A stretch of 64,000 nt of DNA from Lasiodiplodia sp. COLG20 (GCA_009801085.1 VNWV01000008.1:310001-374000), one strand, 5' to 3'. Counted from the first letter of the stretch, positions 12,118-24,614 are shown. Program-made: numbers and translations. Notes: a model not told the origin generated them from the letters alone.

Positions 12118-13176
12118 ATGACGGCTCCGGTCATTCCATTTGGTGCATAACCTTGCTGCAGGACTATGTAGGAATTGACAGCTAATGGTTCATAGTCACC
12201 CTCGATGTCTTCACCGAAGAGAGGTACATTGATTTCATCACCCGCACCTCTTCCTTGGTTGACACTCCCCTGCAGGTTCCGCGGCAACCAGCTCGCCGTC
12301 GTGACGCTTCCAGATGCCGAATTCATAACCAAATCTCGCAAGCAGGAGATAGCCCGGGAGTTCAACTTCTCCGAGACAGTCTTCCTGCACCGCCGACCCG
12401 CCGACTCCTCATGGGCCGTCGCCATCTTCACGCCCGAAGCCGAGATGGCCTTCGCGGGCCACCCGATCATCGGCACGGGCCACTACCTCTTTTCCCTGCT
12501 CAAAGATGACTCTCCAACCCCCAACCCCGAACAAAACAAATTGACGCTGCATACCCTCTCCGGCCCCGTCTCCCTCGCCCACGACCCCGCCGCCCAGCTC
12601 GTCCACGCCTCCATCCCGCACAACGTCCACCAGCACACCCAAGCCCCGACCACCTGGGACCAGCTCCTCCCGACGCAGCCGCACCTACGCCCGCTCGTCG
12701 CCGGCGTCCCGCAGTGGTCGCCCTTTCCAGCCGTCTCGATCGTCAAGGGCGTCACATATGTGCTATGCAACCTGACACAGAACGAGGACGTCTTTGCCGC
12801 CGTGAAGGCCGGGCCGAGTCCGGAGGTGGCGCTGGATGACGGATGGGGCCCCAGCTTCGTGGGAGTCATGTATTACAAGGTTCTGGAAGAGGCGGATGAT
12901 GTGATCAAGCTCCGCGTCCGCATGATTGCTATCAATCTGGAGGATCCGGCGTGTGGGAGCGGGTCGAGCGCGCTCTGCGCTTATTTGGCGCTGCAGAGAG
13001 GTGCGGGGCGGGGTAATGCAAAGTTCAAGTTTGATTTGGAGGAGGGGACGGAGATTGGTAGGCAGAGTTTCATCAGGGTTGAGGTCGTGTTGGGCGAGCG
13101 GGGAGACTCGGTGAAGGAGGTCTGGTTGGCGGGGAAGGCGGCGTTTGTCACCAAGGGCGAGTTTTTCGGGGTGTAA
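12118..13176 (+). CDS. PhzF-family isomerase/epimerase-like protein
   Basis: Three exons (12118-12142, 12196-12223, 12276-13176) join in phase to 317 codons. The tiny first exons are needed to build the standard PhzF start: MTAPVIPFVTLDVFTEERF followed by RGNQLAVV. Further hallmarks are EIAREFNFSETVFL with the usual conserved Glu, FTPEAEMAFAGHPIIGTGH and DPACGSGSSALCAYL. Length matches the diaminopimelate-epimerase-fold family of about 300 residues. Members catalyse isomerisations in varied pathways, so a role in phenazine synthesis should not be assumed. The coding sequence is markedly GC-rich compared with its flanks. It stands alone, divergent from the membrane-protein gene at 9-10.6 kb. 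Confidence 0.9.
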
Positions 13177-13296
13177 TGCAAACATTATCATCTATGAAAC
13201 GGTAGCTCCTACATTACGCCTTAGCAAACATCGCCTGGTCTCATTGCAAATTTCCTGAAACAATATGGAATGCCTGTATGCCCTACTATGCCTGTC

Positions 13297-14960
13297 TCAA
13301 AATCGATAGCGAAAATAGATATTCTCAACATCTGTTAGCTCGGATTTGGTGGAAATACTGTCCAGACGCGACGGATGATCCTTTTCCAAACCCCGCTCCG
13401 CGACAGCCTTCTCCTTTCTCTTGTTCTGGAAAAACAGCCATGCTCCATAAAGTGCTGTACAGAGAAGCATTACGCCATTGCAGATAATATGTGACCAGAA
13501 ATATTCACCGCCGTGGAGTATGTAAAGCGTAAAATGTAAAGCTTTGAGTGCCGGTCCCAGTCCATAGCCTGTGCAGATGGTCGAGACGACGAGTGCTCGT
13601 CGTACAGATCCTCTGATGTTGGTAGCAAAGAGGCTCGCGACGCCTAACTCATCCGTCAGCTGGTTCCCTATAAGGTGCCTTTGTTCATGTCTCGGATGCT
13701 GCTTTTTCTTACATATGATAGGGAGACCTCCTATTTCAATTGCGACTGCCGCAAACCAGAACGAGGATGATGAGCAATATTGGGTCGAAGACATGCTTTG
13801 ATTTCCAGCGAGCCGCATGAAAATCATCTTGACAGCAATACTCAAGACAAGTAAAGTAACTTCATGTCGATTAGTGTTTGTTGGCATGGACGTTGTAGCG
13901 GATGAGAGAATATACGTACTCCGCAGTTGACGTAGTTTGTAAATCGCAAGACCGCATAACGTGTACAGTATAATGGCTGCTAACTTTGAAAATATTATGT
14001 GAGGACTGCACGATAATTTCTCATAGCCGATCTTCGTGGAGCCATCCAGCGCCGATATGAGGAAGAATAAATACACCTGCGGGTCCTTCAGAGTGACCAG
14101 TAACTATTTTGCGTTAGCGAAAGACAGCGGCTAGTGTTCTGACACGTACTTGGGCCCGAATTTGGCATATGAGTTGAGCAAAGGTGAAAAGTCTATGATG
14201 GACGGATGTACCAATATGCTTCGGTGACTGCAGCGGCATGATTCTCCACTCTGTGCCATCCAAAAGAGTATAAATACTCAGTGAGAAAGCTGCAAAATAT
14301 AGGCCCTGTATAGACATTAGGACTTCGGTGAGTTGCCAGTCTAATAGTACACCCGGCTTCTCGGAGAGGAATTGCCACGCCGGTAGGCGTGTAACCTCGG
14401 TAATGATACCGCTAATTAGTGTTATAATACCCCAAAATAAAAGAAGCATTGGCTGCACCCGCCGAGAGTAGCGAAAAGCTATCAGCAACAATACGGTAGG
14501 AGTGAGTGCTGAGCTGACCAATCCACAAAGTGAACATCCAACAATCATAGATGTCTCGCGCCAGTCGGACGGTCTTTCCAGACTAAATGTGTGGCTTTTT
14601 GTTGGATCAGAAATATAGTAAGGCCTTGAATAATAGTAGACAGACATGGCTGAGCCAAGGGTACCTGAGCAGTCTTTAGATTCAATATTGCACTTGAATT
14701 GGGCGCGCGGTTTACCTGTGACAAACAAGCTGACTTGTATAACTGACGTGATTCCGGTCTTGAGCATGATAATGACGGCAATCCAGCATCCTATAACTCC
14801 GACGCATGAGAATAGCACGGACAGAACTGTTCGATTAGAAATAAATGTTTAACAGGGCTGATTAGAGATCCATACATGATACTCTGCCTCCGGCGGCTAC
14901 TACAAGATCAAACTTTGGTGTAGCGAAAGGAATTAGATCTTCAAGAATGCGGTACGACAT
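13297..14960 (-). CDS. Hypothetical polytopic membrane protein
   Basis: Five exons (14876-14960, 14150-14826, 13920-14076, 13713-13859, 13297-13667) join in phase to 478 codons; the start ATG at 14958-14960 has a good CACC leader. Two of the introns (60 and 45 nt) are multiples of three and leave the frame open, so they are inferred from splice sites. About ten hydrophobic helices are visible, including LFSCVGVIGCWIAVIIMLK, IVGCSLCGLVSSALTPTVLL, LLFWGIITLISGIITEV, VVSTICTGYGLGPALKA and CNGVMLLCTALYGAWLFF. The C-terminus is a charged tail. The topology resembles fungal seven- to ten-helix proteins of unknown function; no motif gives a substrate. Confidence 0.72.
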
Positions 14961-15900
14961 GGTGCAATGCTGGGGTATGTTGTCAGAAACCGTCAATCAA
15001 TGTGATGGACATTATTGCGTACCGCTATTAGGACCTGAAGACGTATATTACTTCCAAGGGAGATCGGGTGTCTCTCCATAGTCCTTTCCGCCAACGGGAA
15101 TTCTCCACTGCTTATGGAATTCCCATGGTGTATTGAATGTATCTCAGAGCTCTCCGCTGTCGCTCGTGTCGAGTACTCTCTCTCGAGAGAGGTTTCCTCG
15201 CTCGGCATCTCCATGGTGATTTGTTCAGAGTTTCGAATATCCCTAGTTCCAGAATTCGCCAAAGATAAGTAGAGAGTGCGGATCTGAGCTGAAAATAACT
15301 GCATACGTTGGGTCGTATTTGGTGACTGCTGCCTAATGGGAAGCAAGGTCTTATGCGACCCGCAGTGGCTGGGTTGAGCTTGATTGAGCATGTCTCATTC
15401 GCCAGGCTTGCGATCTGCCAGCTAGGAGATGTCAAATTAGTAACTCAATCCTAGTGCAGTGAAGATTTACGTCTTTGCCACCCTGTAAATGGATCCTCCA
15501 CGCGATGGGCTGCTTGTAGACTAAGCCTCTTATGGTAGGAGGAAAAACGGCCCCCAACTCCTCGCCTGCGGGGAGCCTTGCCCATAGCCTCATAGAAACG
15601 GTCAGGAGGGGTTCATGTGTTCCAATCAATGCGGCGATGTATATATGGAAAGTCATGCGTAATAAGTCGTCTATTGATTCGATCCCGAATTCACTCAGCA
15701 AGCCGCGCAAGCAACACCGCCTCACGCGTTTTGAAATGTGACGTAGGCCGAGAAATATCCCTACGTGGTACCTTGTCATTATTGCGGAAGAGACGTGGCA
15801 GCAGGCTTCCTAACGTTTGTAAAAACGTCTTCGTGGCCGTGTTCCTTTTCCTTCGGGTGACCAATGTTTCCGTTTCAACCGCACCCTTGATTTTGCGAAA
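14961..15900. other. Intergenic between divergent membrane-protein genes, with unassigned minus-strand frames
   Basis: Minus-strand frames at 15432-15779 (115 codons, ATG start) and 14993-15391 (132 codons) could be exons of a small unrecognised gene, but no family motif or clear splice join was found. Otherwise this is the shared upstream region of the genes at 14960 and 15901. Confidence 0.3.
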
Positions 15901-18342
15901 ATGAGCCCGCCAGAAGCAACTTCACTATGTACACAAGGCCTGTAAGCGATACAATACTGGCTAAGAATTGAGCATACTCCTGAATTTTTAGTAGAATCTA
16001 CCAGTGCGCACATGGCGATGCGATACCAAGCGACCTTGTCCCCCCGAGCATCGATCATGATGAGAAATCGTCACGATCTCCAAGCCCACGGCGCTGCCAC
16101 CAACTCTTTAACATACCAGATGGGTGGAGAGGTGGCCTGTTTTTTAACATATGCCTGGCTCTGCTAGCGCTGATTGTCAACATTTCATTCTTTGCATGGG
16201 CTGCTCGAACCCCCGCGAATTCCGGCGACAACGGATTCCTTGTAGGGTGCGAGGGTGTAGAGAGGCTCTCTACATTGAGTCATGCCATAGTAAACATCCT
16301 CAGCGCCATGCTCTTAAGCGCCAGCAATTACACAATGCAAGTACTTTCTAGCCCCAGAAGGACTGAGTTAGACAGAGCGCACCGGCAAGGGAAATTCCTT
16401 ACTATAGGCGCCCAGTCGTTTGGAAACCTCCGGTCTGTCGGCGTTTATCGCGTAATGCTCTGGTTTCTTCTCGCTATTTCCTCACTACCTCTCCATCTCC
16501 TGTATGTTTCCATTCTAACCTCTTCCAGTCTTGCTTCTGACTCACATAGATACAATTCTGTCCTTTTCCCAGTAACTGGTGCAAATGCCTACATGGTAGC
16601 TGTTGCGTCAGCAGACTTTAGCAACGGACACCCTTTCTCTTTGTCGCTGGTCAATAAGCTGAACTCCTCGTACTCCGAACCCCTTTTTTCCACTGGCCAC
16701 AGGACGTATCCCAATCGCGATGCGAATCCTGAATCGTATTCCAGCCCCTCGGCGCTTCCTATAATGGATGACTCAGGGCAGTCTGCACTCTTCGAAATAC
16801 AACAAAAGGCTCAAAGAAAGGAGTTAATCGAGCTGACACCGGAAGAGTGCCTCCACACATACCTTCCAAACCATCAAACGCAATACAGAAACCTCGTTGC
16901 AGTCAGCGATCGGGCTCAATCGAATACTTCTGTGGTGTGGATATACTACAGTTCCCCTACCGACGACACTAACAGCAAGTGGATCTGCCAGCATGGGTCG
17001 ATCACGAGCACCAATGAAGTAGATTTGGGATACTTGGGTTCATCACGGAACACAACACTGGTCCCGGATACGACACCGTCTGATTGTAATCCGCAACAGA
17101 TGGTTGAGAAACCATCAAACTGGTCCCTCGGGCTCTACTCAGTCAGGAATCGGACATACATCCCGCCCAATGAAGGGTGGGATGTAGGAAGCCACCCGAT
17201 CTCCTACTGTTTAGCGGAACCCGTCCCCTCACCGTGCGCCATACAGTACATCAAAAGCATCCATATTATCGTCATCACCGCGAATTTGGTCAAGGTCATG
17301 GTCATGGCAGCAACAATGTTTCAATACAAACGTCCGGCGCTGGTCACCGGCGGCGATGCTATTGCGTCATTTTTGGAAACTCCCGATCCAACCACAGAGG
17401 GAATATGCCTGGGCCAGAGAGAAGACTTCACGCCGAAGAGAACGACCCCTCAACCTAAAATGTATTCGGTCACAAAACAAACATCCCTTCGATCATCTGG
17501 GGCATCTCGTTCACAATGGATCGCCACTTCAATAATGTGCGTAGCCCACTCAACAAGTACGAATATCAGACTAACAACGTCGATGCAGGTTCGCGCTATC
17601 CGGCCTCGCCGCGACCATCTTCTTCGCAAAAGTGTACAGCAAGCAGGGGGCCACGCTCGACTGGTCCTCCGCACACGCCATCCTTCCCGCCTCCCTCACC
17701 CTCGGTCGCGGCATGAGCGTCGCCCCGCTCATCGTGCTGGCCAACACGCCACAGCTGATCCTCTCCCTCGACTACATGCTCCTCAACCGGCTCGTCACCA
17801 GCATGGCCGCCGCGCGCGAATGGGCGCTCTTCGCGCACCGCCGCAAGCCGCTGCGCACGTCGGCGCCGCGCGGCGCCCAGCGCTCCACCTACTGGCTGCA
17901 GCTGCCGCTCCGCTTCAGCGTCCCGCTGATGGCGGCGTCGGCGCTGCTGCACTACCTCGCGTCGCAGAGCCTGTACTTCGGGTCCGTCAAGTACTACGGG
18001 TACCACGAGGATGCCGAAGGGCGGAGACAGGTGCTCGAGGATTATACGGGGCTGGGCTATTCGCAGACGGCTGTGCATGTTTTCTTGATTGCGCTGCTGC
18101 TGTCGATGGCGGCGGTGGTGTGGTGGGGGAGGGGCCGGAATAGGTTGGGCATGCCGTCGTCCGGGTTTTGTACTGCGGTTGTGTCGGCGGCGTGCCATCC
18201 CCCGGCGGATGAGGAGGGGGTTCATCTCCAGCCGGTGCAGTGGGGAGAGGTTCCGCAGCTGGAAGATGTGGATGAGGTTAGGCATTGTGCGTTTAGTAGC
18301 AGGGAGGTCACGATGCCGGTGGTGGGAATGGAGTATGCGTAG
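15901..18342 (+). CDS. DUF6536-family polytopic membrane protein
   Basis: Four exons (15901-15941, 15992-16501, 16550-17536, 17589-18342) join in phase to 763 codons. Family hallmarks of DUF6536 proteins appear in order: a soluble head, then NIPDGWRGG, a first helix (NICLALLALIVNISFFAWA), INVLS-like NILSAMLLSASNYTMQVLSS, ELDRAHRQGKFLTIGAQS, a helix before LPLHLLYNSVLF, a large extracellular domain with several N-glycosylation sequons, and the C-terminal half with LANTPQLILSLDYM, EWALFAHRRKPLRTSAPRG, RSTYWLQLPLRFSVPLM, a Gly-rich helix and PSSGFCTAVVSAACHPP. The intron at 16502-16549 is a multiple of three and is supported by restoring the LLYNS motif. The cellular role of this family is unknown. 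The 3' third is very GC-rich. Confidence 0.9.
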
Positions 18343-19388
18343 CGGATACGGTGATTGGCGGCAGGGCACTCACACTCGCTCAAGCTCTGGATTCATTCAA
18401 GGTCGGGGCAATGAGATGAGTTCTCACATTAATAAAAGACCCAGCTCCGTTGATGTAGAGAAAAACAACCAGTAGTTAATACAGTGAGCAAAAAGAATTG
18501 ATTTGGATGATGATCATTAAAGGCGTTTTCAGTAAACATCTTAGAAAGGCTTTGGCCGTATTCGCACTCGTTTAGCAGCGGTAAAGACAATCTTGCCCCA
18601 CAATCCACCCGAGGAGTAAATATGCTCCTCTACTGCAGTTCAGAGGAGTATTGCACCCGACGGCTAGGGTAAATTTGTTTCATACCATGGGTATCTGAAG
18701 CTATTATCCGGATGTAAATGTCAAATTAATAATTACACATCCGCCTCCGGACAAAGCTTCAACTACCCATATATGTATTTTCTTTCATGTTACAGGGCCC
18801 TAGGATTCTTGCCGCCAGCCATCGGCTGTACTATACCTCAGTAGACACTCTCCAAAAACGCCTCTGCTTTTATATCTACCCACGTATCTATTCTTAGCGC
18901 GCCACGATGTTTCGGGGAGACGAAGATCGCCATCGGTCAAAACCTACACTAACGCGGGAGTGGGTTCTAACGTTTCAATGGTGGGGTATTTCTACTCCGT
19001 TTCTGACGCACAAGGAATAGCCGTGCAGCCATGCACGGCCCCTTTTCTTCATTCAACTGTGGCTCTGTGACAAAAATAGTCAGTGCATCCACGAAAGGAA
19101 TGGAGGTGATGCTGCCAAGTACGGTTGCGCAATAGAACTCCTGGACCCCTGAACGACGGGCCACAAACCCCACATTGCTTCGCATGCTGGCGATCTGTTT
19201 CACGGCAACCGAGTTCAGGAGCCGAAAGGATTCCTCAGCGGTTCTCCCCTGGCAGGGTTCCGTTTATGTGAGGATTTCACGGCACTGGCGAATGAAGAGA
19301 AATGCTTTTGTCATTCTACCTACAATTATTTACAACAACGAACTATTTACATATTGATCAAACCTTGGTCTGAGACCTTTAAGCAGAC
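18343..19388. other. Intergenic with one fold-back element
   Basis: It holds repeat copy A (18686-18770, listed separately) and the 3' flanks of two convergent genes. No coding frame is supported. Confidence 0.5.
18686..18770. repeat. Fold-back (MITE-like) element, copy A
   Basis: About 85 bp with inverted arms of roughly 23 bp: left arm GGGTATCTGAAGCTATTATC, right arm ending AGCTTCAACTACCC. Arms are separated by an AT-rich spacer of about 33 bp. It is one of five copies in the window. The sequence to its left (agaggag..ttgcaccc..ggctag) recurs left of copy E, and a short block to its right (gccatcggct) recurs right of copies B, D and E. Confidence 0.85.
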
Positions 19389-20630
19389 TCAAAGCGTGTT
19401 GCCAGCGCTCGATGGAACGCTCGCTTTGGCATCGCTCGCGGAGCCGCACGGCGCGACGGTCAAATCCGTGAGGTTCGCCATGAAAGCCGTATCAGAGTAA
19501 TCAAAATCGCCAGAGTCCTCGAACACATTAGTAACGCAGGCGCGACCAATGTACTCTTCGCATTTGGCGTTGGTCGAGTCGTCGGGGGAGGTGAAGAGCT
19601 GTCCGCTCTCCCAGTTCCTGTCGCTCGTAATGGTCGGGATCTGGATGAAGGCATTGCCCTCGAACAGACCTTGGCCGTTCACATTGCCCTCGAGCGCATG
19701 TCCGTTGTTGTCCTCCCACACGTTGTTGCAGGCGTGGAAGACTGTCGAGCCGCTGAGCGCAGGGCTGCGTCCAGAGCCCTTGTAGAGGTAGTTGCCTGAA
19801 AGACTCGGTTAGCTTGGTTCTGCCAGGCGAAGCTGTGCACGTTTACCTTTGAACGTGATCGTGTCGTCGGCGCCGACGAGTTCCATGCCCCAGTATTGGT
19901 ATCCGTCGCAGCCCGTGGAGTACGGCGTACTTCCATTGAGGAAGTTGTTTGTGAGCTCGATGCGAGAGTTGGCACCAAAGCCGAACACGTAGTGCACGCG
20001 GCCAATCAGCGAGGTCTAGTCATGAGCGTTAGTCCTCATCAACTGACCCATCTGTTTTGCGGGTGAACTTGCCTCGACGTGGTCAATCCAGATCAAATCG
20101 CTCTCATCGAAGCTGAGAGCATCACCGCCCCAGACGTACTTGGGGTTGAGGTCGGTGATGGCAATGTTCTGCACAATGATGTTCGAAGCGCCATCCCTGA
20201 ACCTCAGGCCCTTGCCCTTGATTACACCAGCGCTGCCAACACCGATAATAGTCTTGTTGGAGGCCACGTCAATGGGAGTCTTCGCGGCGGTGTAGTAAGT
20301 GATCGGAACCGAGTCCTTGTCTCCGCAGCCAGAACCAGTGTCGATTTGCTGCTGGCAAGCGTCGCCGGTTCCGAAGCTCACGCATCCCGTTCCGTCGGTC
20401 GTTCCCTCCGAATCCGTGTAGTCAAATTCCTGCTTGAGGACGATGACTTGGGGCTCGTCGCTTGTGAGCAGCTCCGTAAGCTCGTCGATGTCGGCAGGCT
20501 CGACGGGAGAAGCGTCGCCGCCGCCAGTGACTCCGGTGGCGAACCCTTCGGCCTTGCCGGTGAGGGTTTGCGCGTGGGCGGTGAGTGCCGTGGTGGTGGC
20601 CACACTGGCCAGAAAGGTGGAAAATTTCAT
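19389..20630 (-). CDS. Secreted pectin lyase (polysaccharide lyase family 1)
   Basis: Three exons (20073-20630, 19847-20015, 19389-19795) join in phase to 377 codons, usual for the family. A signal peptide (MKFSTFLASVATTTALTAHA) precedes a right-handed beta-helix. Recognisable PL1 stretches are TIIGVGSAGVIKGKGLRFRD, WGGDALSFDESDLIWIDHVE, RVHYVFGFGANSRIELTNN, CDGYQYWGMELVG, LYKGSGRSP and HACNNVWEDNNGHALEG. Family enzymes cleave pectin by beta-elimination outside the cell, degrading plant cell walls. The first intron has a GC donor (GCAAGT) rather than GT; it is required to join DHVE to TSLIGRVHY. It is an isolated minus-strand gene. Confidence 0.93.
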
Positions 20631-21214
20631 GATGGAGTTCGGAGTTGCGGATTATGTGGTATGGGGAGCATCTTCAGCAAGTAGGCCTCATATATACGTC
20701 CATCGGGAGTGTTGGCTCGCTAATCTCCGGAAGGGTGTGGATGCAATATAATCGATGCGTGCTGCTACACATTCGTAGATGCGTAGGTTTTCCCCGGTTT
20801 CCTCGCGGCTGGATTCTTGCTGAATGTGTTGATGGTGGAGCATCCCCTTGACGGCAGAAGTGCCGGATTCGGTAAGGCGCCGCGGACGCTTATGCCGTTT
20901 CTCGTCTCTCGAAACATCTCGAAACAATCTGTGGACTACACTTGGTAAGTGATCACTTAGTAAGTAGATCATTGCGGCCCTTTCTTGTAAATATCTCAAA
21001 GAGCGTTGTTCATTGAATTAAATGAATTTGCAGTGGAAGTGTAATGCAGCTCGAAGAAGAAGCCTAGGAGAGAGAGGCAGAAAGAAAGGTCTCAAGCAAT
21101 TAATTGACTGAGTCCGTGCTCGTGAGCAACCGTAAATGTGCATGGAATCATGATAAGATGGACTCCACATCGGTTTTCGCCAAAATATGTCTTAAGCGTG
21201 GCTCAGTTGAATTT
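20631..21214. other. Upstream region of the pectin lyase gene, nothing else recognised
   Basis: Probable promoter of the minus-strand lyase. No coding frame or repeat is supported. Confidence 0.5.
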
Positions 21215-21785
21215 CCAGCATGACCATTTCTTCAACATCAGTGTGTAGTTACTATAATGCTGATTGTTCCGTTGCAGTAGCCCATGATCACCCACGAATA
21301 ATTCGGAGTGGTAGGTAGTCATTGCATCATAAGCATCACACAAACAAGGGTTTCGCTGATTGGCAGCAACGTACGGAGTAGGTAACACAGGCTCGGCACG
21401 CTCGGCTAGGTACCCTGCGCGCCCCAGTTGTGCCAACGGATGTTGTTTCTGCGTTTCATCAAGCGCCCATCACCCACACCAAAATTTTCACCTCCATCAG
21501 GGTTGTCCAGGTATCTCCATCACCGTTACTTGACGTATTCAGCATTCTGAATTCCATCGCGCATTCTCCTGTTCATACCAGCTTCGTTGCAGTCTTCAAT
21601 GGGACCCGTGCCTGGGCTGCTCTGGCGGTCGCGTCGAATTTTTCAGATCTGGGGCACCGATAGACACGATACGAAGCATGTAATCGCGGCCACCTTATGC
21701 GCAGCGGCTCGGCACAGATGGCAGCATGAGCAGGTCACCTTCCTCAGACCCGCACCGACAACGCAGGCAGAAAAAGTAAATTCCA
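21215..21785. repeat. Diverged direct repeat, copy 1
   Basis: It matches 24,615-25,130 in the same orientation over about 500 bp with many differences. Shared anchors include cgctgattggc, ctcggca.gctcgg, tttcatcaagcgc..atcaccca, cttcgttacag or cttcgttgcag, and gcggctcggcacagan. The two copies flank the biotin-gene relic. Neither copy encodes a recognisable protein. It looks like an old, mutated mobile element or segmental duplicate. Confidence 0.65.
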
Positions 21786-22109
21786 AGTGTACGCTCATCG
21801 CACTACTTGATTCGCAATCGAGGTAGCTGACAAGCATTGCCCGTCGTAGACGAAGCCACGTTCAGTTGGCTAAACTTTATGTTAACTTCAGCAGACACCA
21901 TCAGATCTTTGATCATCGTCGGACCTTTGATCATGTCCAACTCCATGTTGGCCCAACGTTCGATGCATACGGCTTCTTCGCGCTAAAGGACCGCTTCTTC
22001 AGTCTAACGGAGAAACTTTTATCTATCAACACCAATCCTGAATCACTTCAAGTGAATTCTCCGACGGCTGTTGCGAATCCATTTCTCTAATTGGTGCTTT
22101 AGTTTACCT

Positions 22110-24218
22110 AACCCAGTAGCAGCCCGCTGAGTGGGCTGTATGACCATATCCTGAGCCTCTCCCAAACGCCCGGCTGGGTTTTCTACAAGACAAATGGAGG
22201 TATTCACGCACCCATTCAGAAAATTTCCCAAGCAGACTTTTATCGGCCATTGAGAGTTCCTGCCTTATTGGTCGGAGAGTTGAGCTCGAACGGAACATCA
22301 GCAATCATCAGCGCGTATGAGTCGCTTCGAATTCGTGGATATGATATTGAGTCTGCGTTTCTACTTGGACGCAGGGGTGGAAATCTAGATTATCTTGAGA
22401 GATACTTCCACAAGCTCAACGCTCGCTGCACTGCAATTCCTGCACCTCCTAGACCGATTGGAGAGAACTTGGAGGAAACGTCACGTTACATCGAGAATGC
22501 ATCACGATCCCAACCTATCCAAGACCTTCTTGAGGATCTGGCCCTAAGACACGATAAACGCATCACAAATCTCGAGTCAGTGGCCAACGATGCACACAGT
22601 GCGGTCTGGAATCCCTCCGCACAGCACGAACACCTGTCGCCCAAGGACATCACAGCTATTGATTCTACATACGAAGACTACTTTCAAACACTTTCCAAGG
22701 CACGCTATCAGGACAACTATCACAGAGAAGCGCCAGCTCTACTATGTCCAACGTCAGAGGCCTCTGCCCCGCGGTGGACGCAGGATCTTGGCCACGGAAA
22801 TCACCAGTAGACATCGTCCGCTGCCTACGCCGCCAGCCATTACGGTAGCTTCATGTTCGGCGATTTCGTCTACCAGCCAGCAATCGAGCTTGCGCAGATG
22901 CTACTCAAGCATTCGGAAAACCCACGATTATCCCGAGTCTTTTTCGCAGACACCGGCTCCACAGCCATCGAAGTTGCCTTGGAAATGGCGCTCCACGCCA
23001 CCCGAGCAAGATACGGATGGAGTGCGAACGACAAAGATGTCGGCGTATTGAGACTATGTGGTAGCTCTCATGGCGACACGGACCCGTCGGAGCCGGCCGT
23101 CTTGAACAACTAACCCGAGCGGAAGGAGTTTTGGTTCAATTTTCCTACGGTGAAGATGATTAATGGGTCTTGGGTCGTTGATAGTCCTCGCGGATATGAG
23201 TTGGTCCTGGGCGGCCGAGAATCCTTCGCCTCTTTGGATGACAATTTTGATGGCGCACGCTTCAACAGTCACAGGCGGGGCTGCTATGAAGCCTACATCG
23301 TAGGCGCTCTTGAAAAGCTTTACAAAGAAGGTCACAAGTTTGGAGCCCTTGTGATTGAGCCTGTCATTCTTGGCAGCGGCGGTATGTTCCTCTGCGACCC
23401 TCTCTTTCAAAACACGCTCGTCAAGGCCGTAAGAAAGAGCCCTCACCTCTTTTCTGGAACAGCTCATTCCCCGATACTTGAAGATGAACACGATTGGACT
23501 GGTCTTCCTGTAATATTCGACGAAGTCTTCACCGGATTCAACCACTTAAGACAATTTACCTCTGCATCGCTTTTAACGGTTCATCCGGATATCACGGCCA
23601 ATGTAGAGCACCCAACTGGTGGCCTACTCCCGCTAAGCACATCGATGGCTAGCAGATCAATATTCGATGCATTCAAAACTAATAAGAAAAGAGATGCACT
23701 ACTCGATGGCCAAAGCTATACAGCACATGCGATTGGGCGTCAGGCTGCAGTGAATAATATCAAAAGCCTAATACAAAAAGGCAGACAGCAGCTCGTCGAA
23801 TTTGCCATGACGAATGCGACTTTCGAGGAAACTTCATTAAAGATTGGGGGCAAAGTTTGGAGTGTGTGGTCCCCCGAGTTCGTGAATGAAATCAGCAAGC
23901 GGACCGAGAAAGTCGAATGGGCGTGGGCACTGGGTGATGTCTTGGCTATCAGCATCAAGGATGAAGCGAGTGGTGGTAAGGGTTCTTCTCTAAAAGTTTT
24001 GGTCATCACACAACTGACTTCATCCTTCTACAGCTGGCTATGCATCTGACGCTGCACTGGCTTTGCAGATTGGGTTGCTTATCGGTAAAAACATTACTTG
24101 GAGCGTTCATGTACGCGTTTGGGGAAATGTGCTATACCTTATAGTATCGCAGACTTCTAACCCGAAAGCAGTCAGGGACTTAGAGGAGTGGCTTTTACGG
24201 GCGGACGCGCTGCTGTGA
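22110..24218 (+). pseudogene. Relic of a fused dethiobiotin synthetase / DAPA aminotransferase (BioD-BioA type) gene
   Basis: The frame encodes the C-terminal part of a dethiobiotin synthetase domain (YKTNGGIHAPIQK, then FYRPLRVPALLVGELSS and SAIISAYESLRIRGYDIES), a linker, then a class III aminotransferase: VANDAHSAVWNPSAQHEH, WTQDLGHGNH, RVFFADTGSTAIEVALEMAL, GSSHGDTD, ALVIEPVILGSGGMFLCDP, LPVIFDEVFTGF, SYTAHAIGRQAA and a C-terminal end at 24218. A normal intron near 23,976-24,031 is still visible. Decay is clear: TAG at 22808-22810, TAA at 23111-23113, no start or first DTBS half, and the PLP-lysine block before TGGLLPL reads with Glu in place of Lys. No frameshift separates the three open stretches, so the loss seems to have come by point mutation. 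In the family the fused enzyme makes two steps of biotin synthesis in mitochondria. Confidence 0.85.
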
Positions 24219-24614
24219 TTTTGGGAGAGATAGGCGGTAAGCATTAGCTTAGCATGTAGTGAAATCTACACAAAGCTGGGTTAGAGAGAGAACAAAGACA
24301 TCGAAACAGTTCCAGTGAATAAGAGCAAATAGAGCGGGCTTAACATGCCCGGAGACTGTAGAGACGCACCACACGGCACAGCCGAGGCACCATGGATGCG
24401 TTCGGTGTTCGGTGGAGAGGGAGCCTACGGCCCGCTGCCTGATTCCATTCAAACAGTAGCTGTATCAACGTGAACATTTTATGTTCTTGGTTCCTGCTGG
24501 TGGAGATTGCCATTCCGAAAGTTTAGAATTTGAAGCCCAGGGCAGCAGTGAGGTAATGTTGCACAGGGTACCGAATACTGTATGAGAGTTCGGTCATGAA
24601 GGAGTTCACGTTGC
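24219..24614. other. Intergenic with a solo flank of the fold-back repeat
   Basis: The stretch near 24,350-24,385 (ggagactgtagagacgcacc followed by acacggc) closely matches the sequence just right of fold-back copy B at about 30,358-30,386, but no hairpin arms are present here. No coding frame is supported. Confidence 0.5.
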
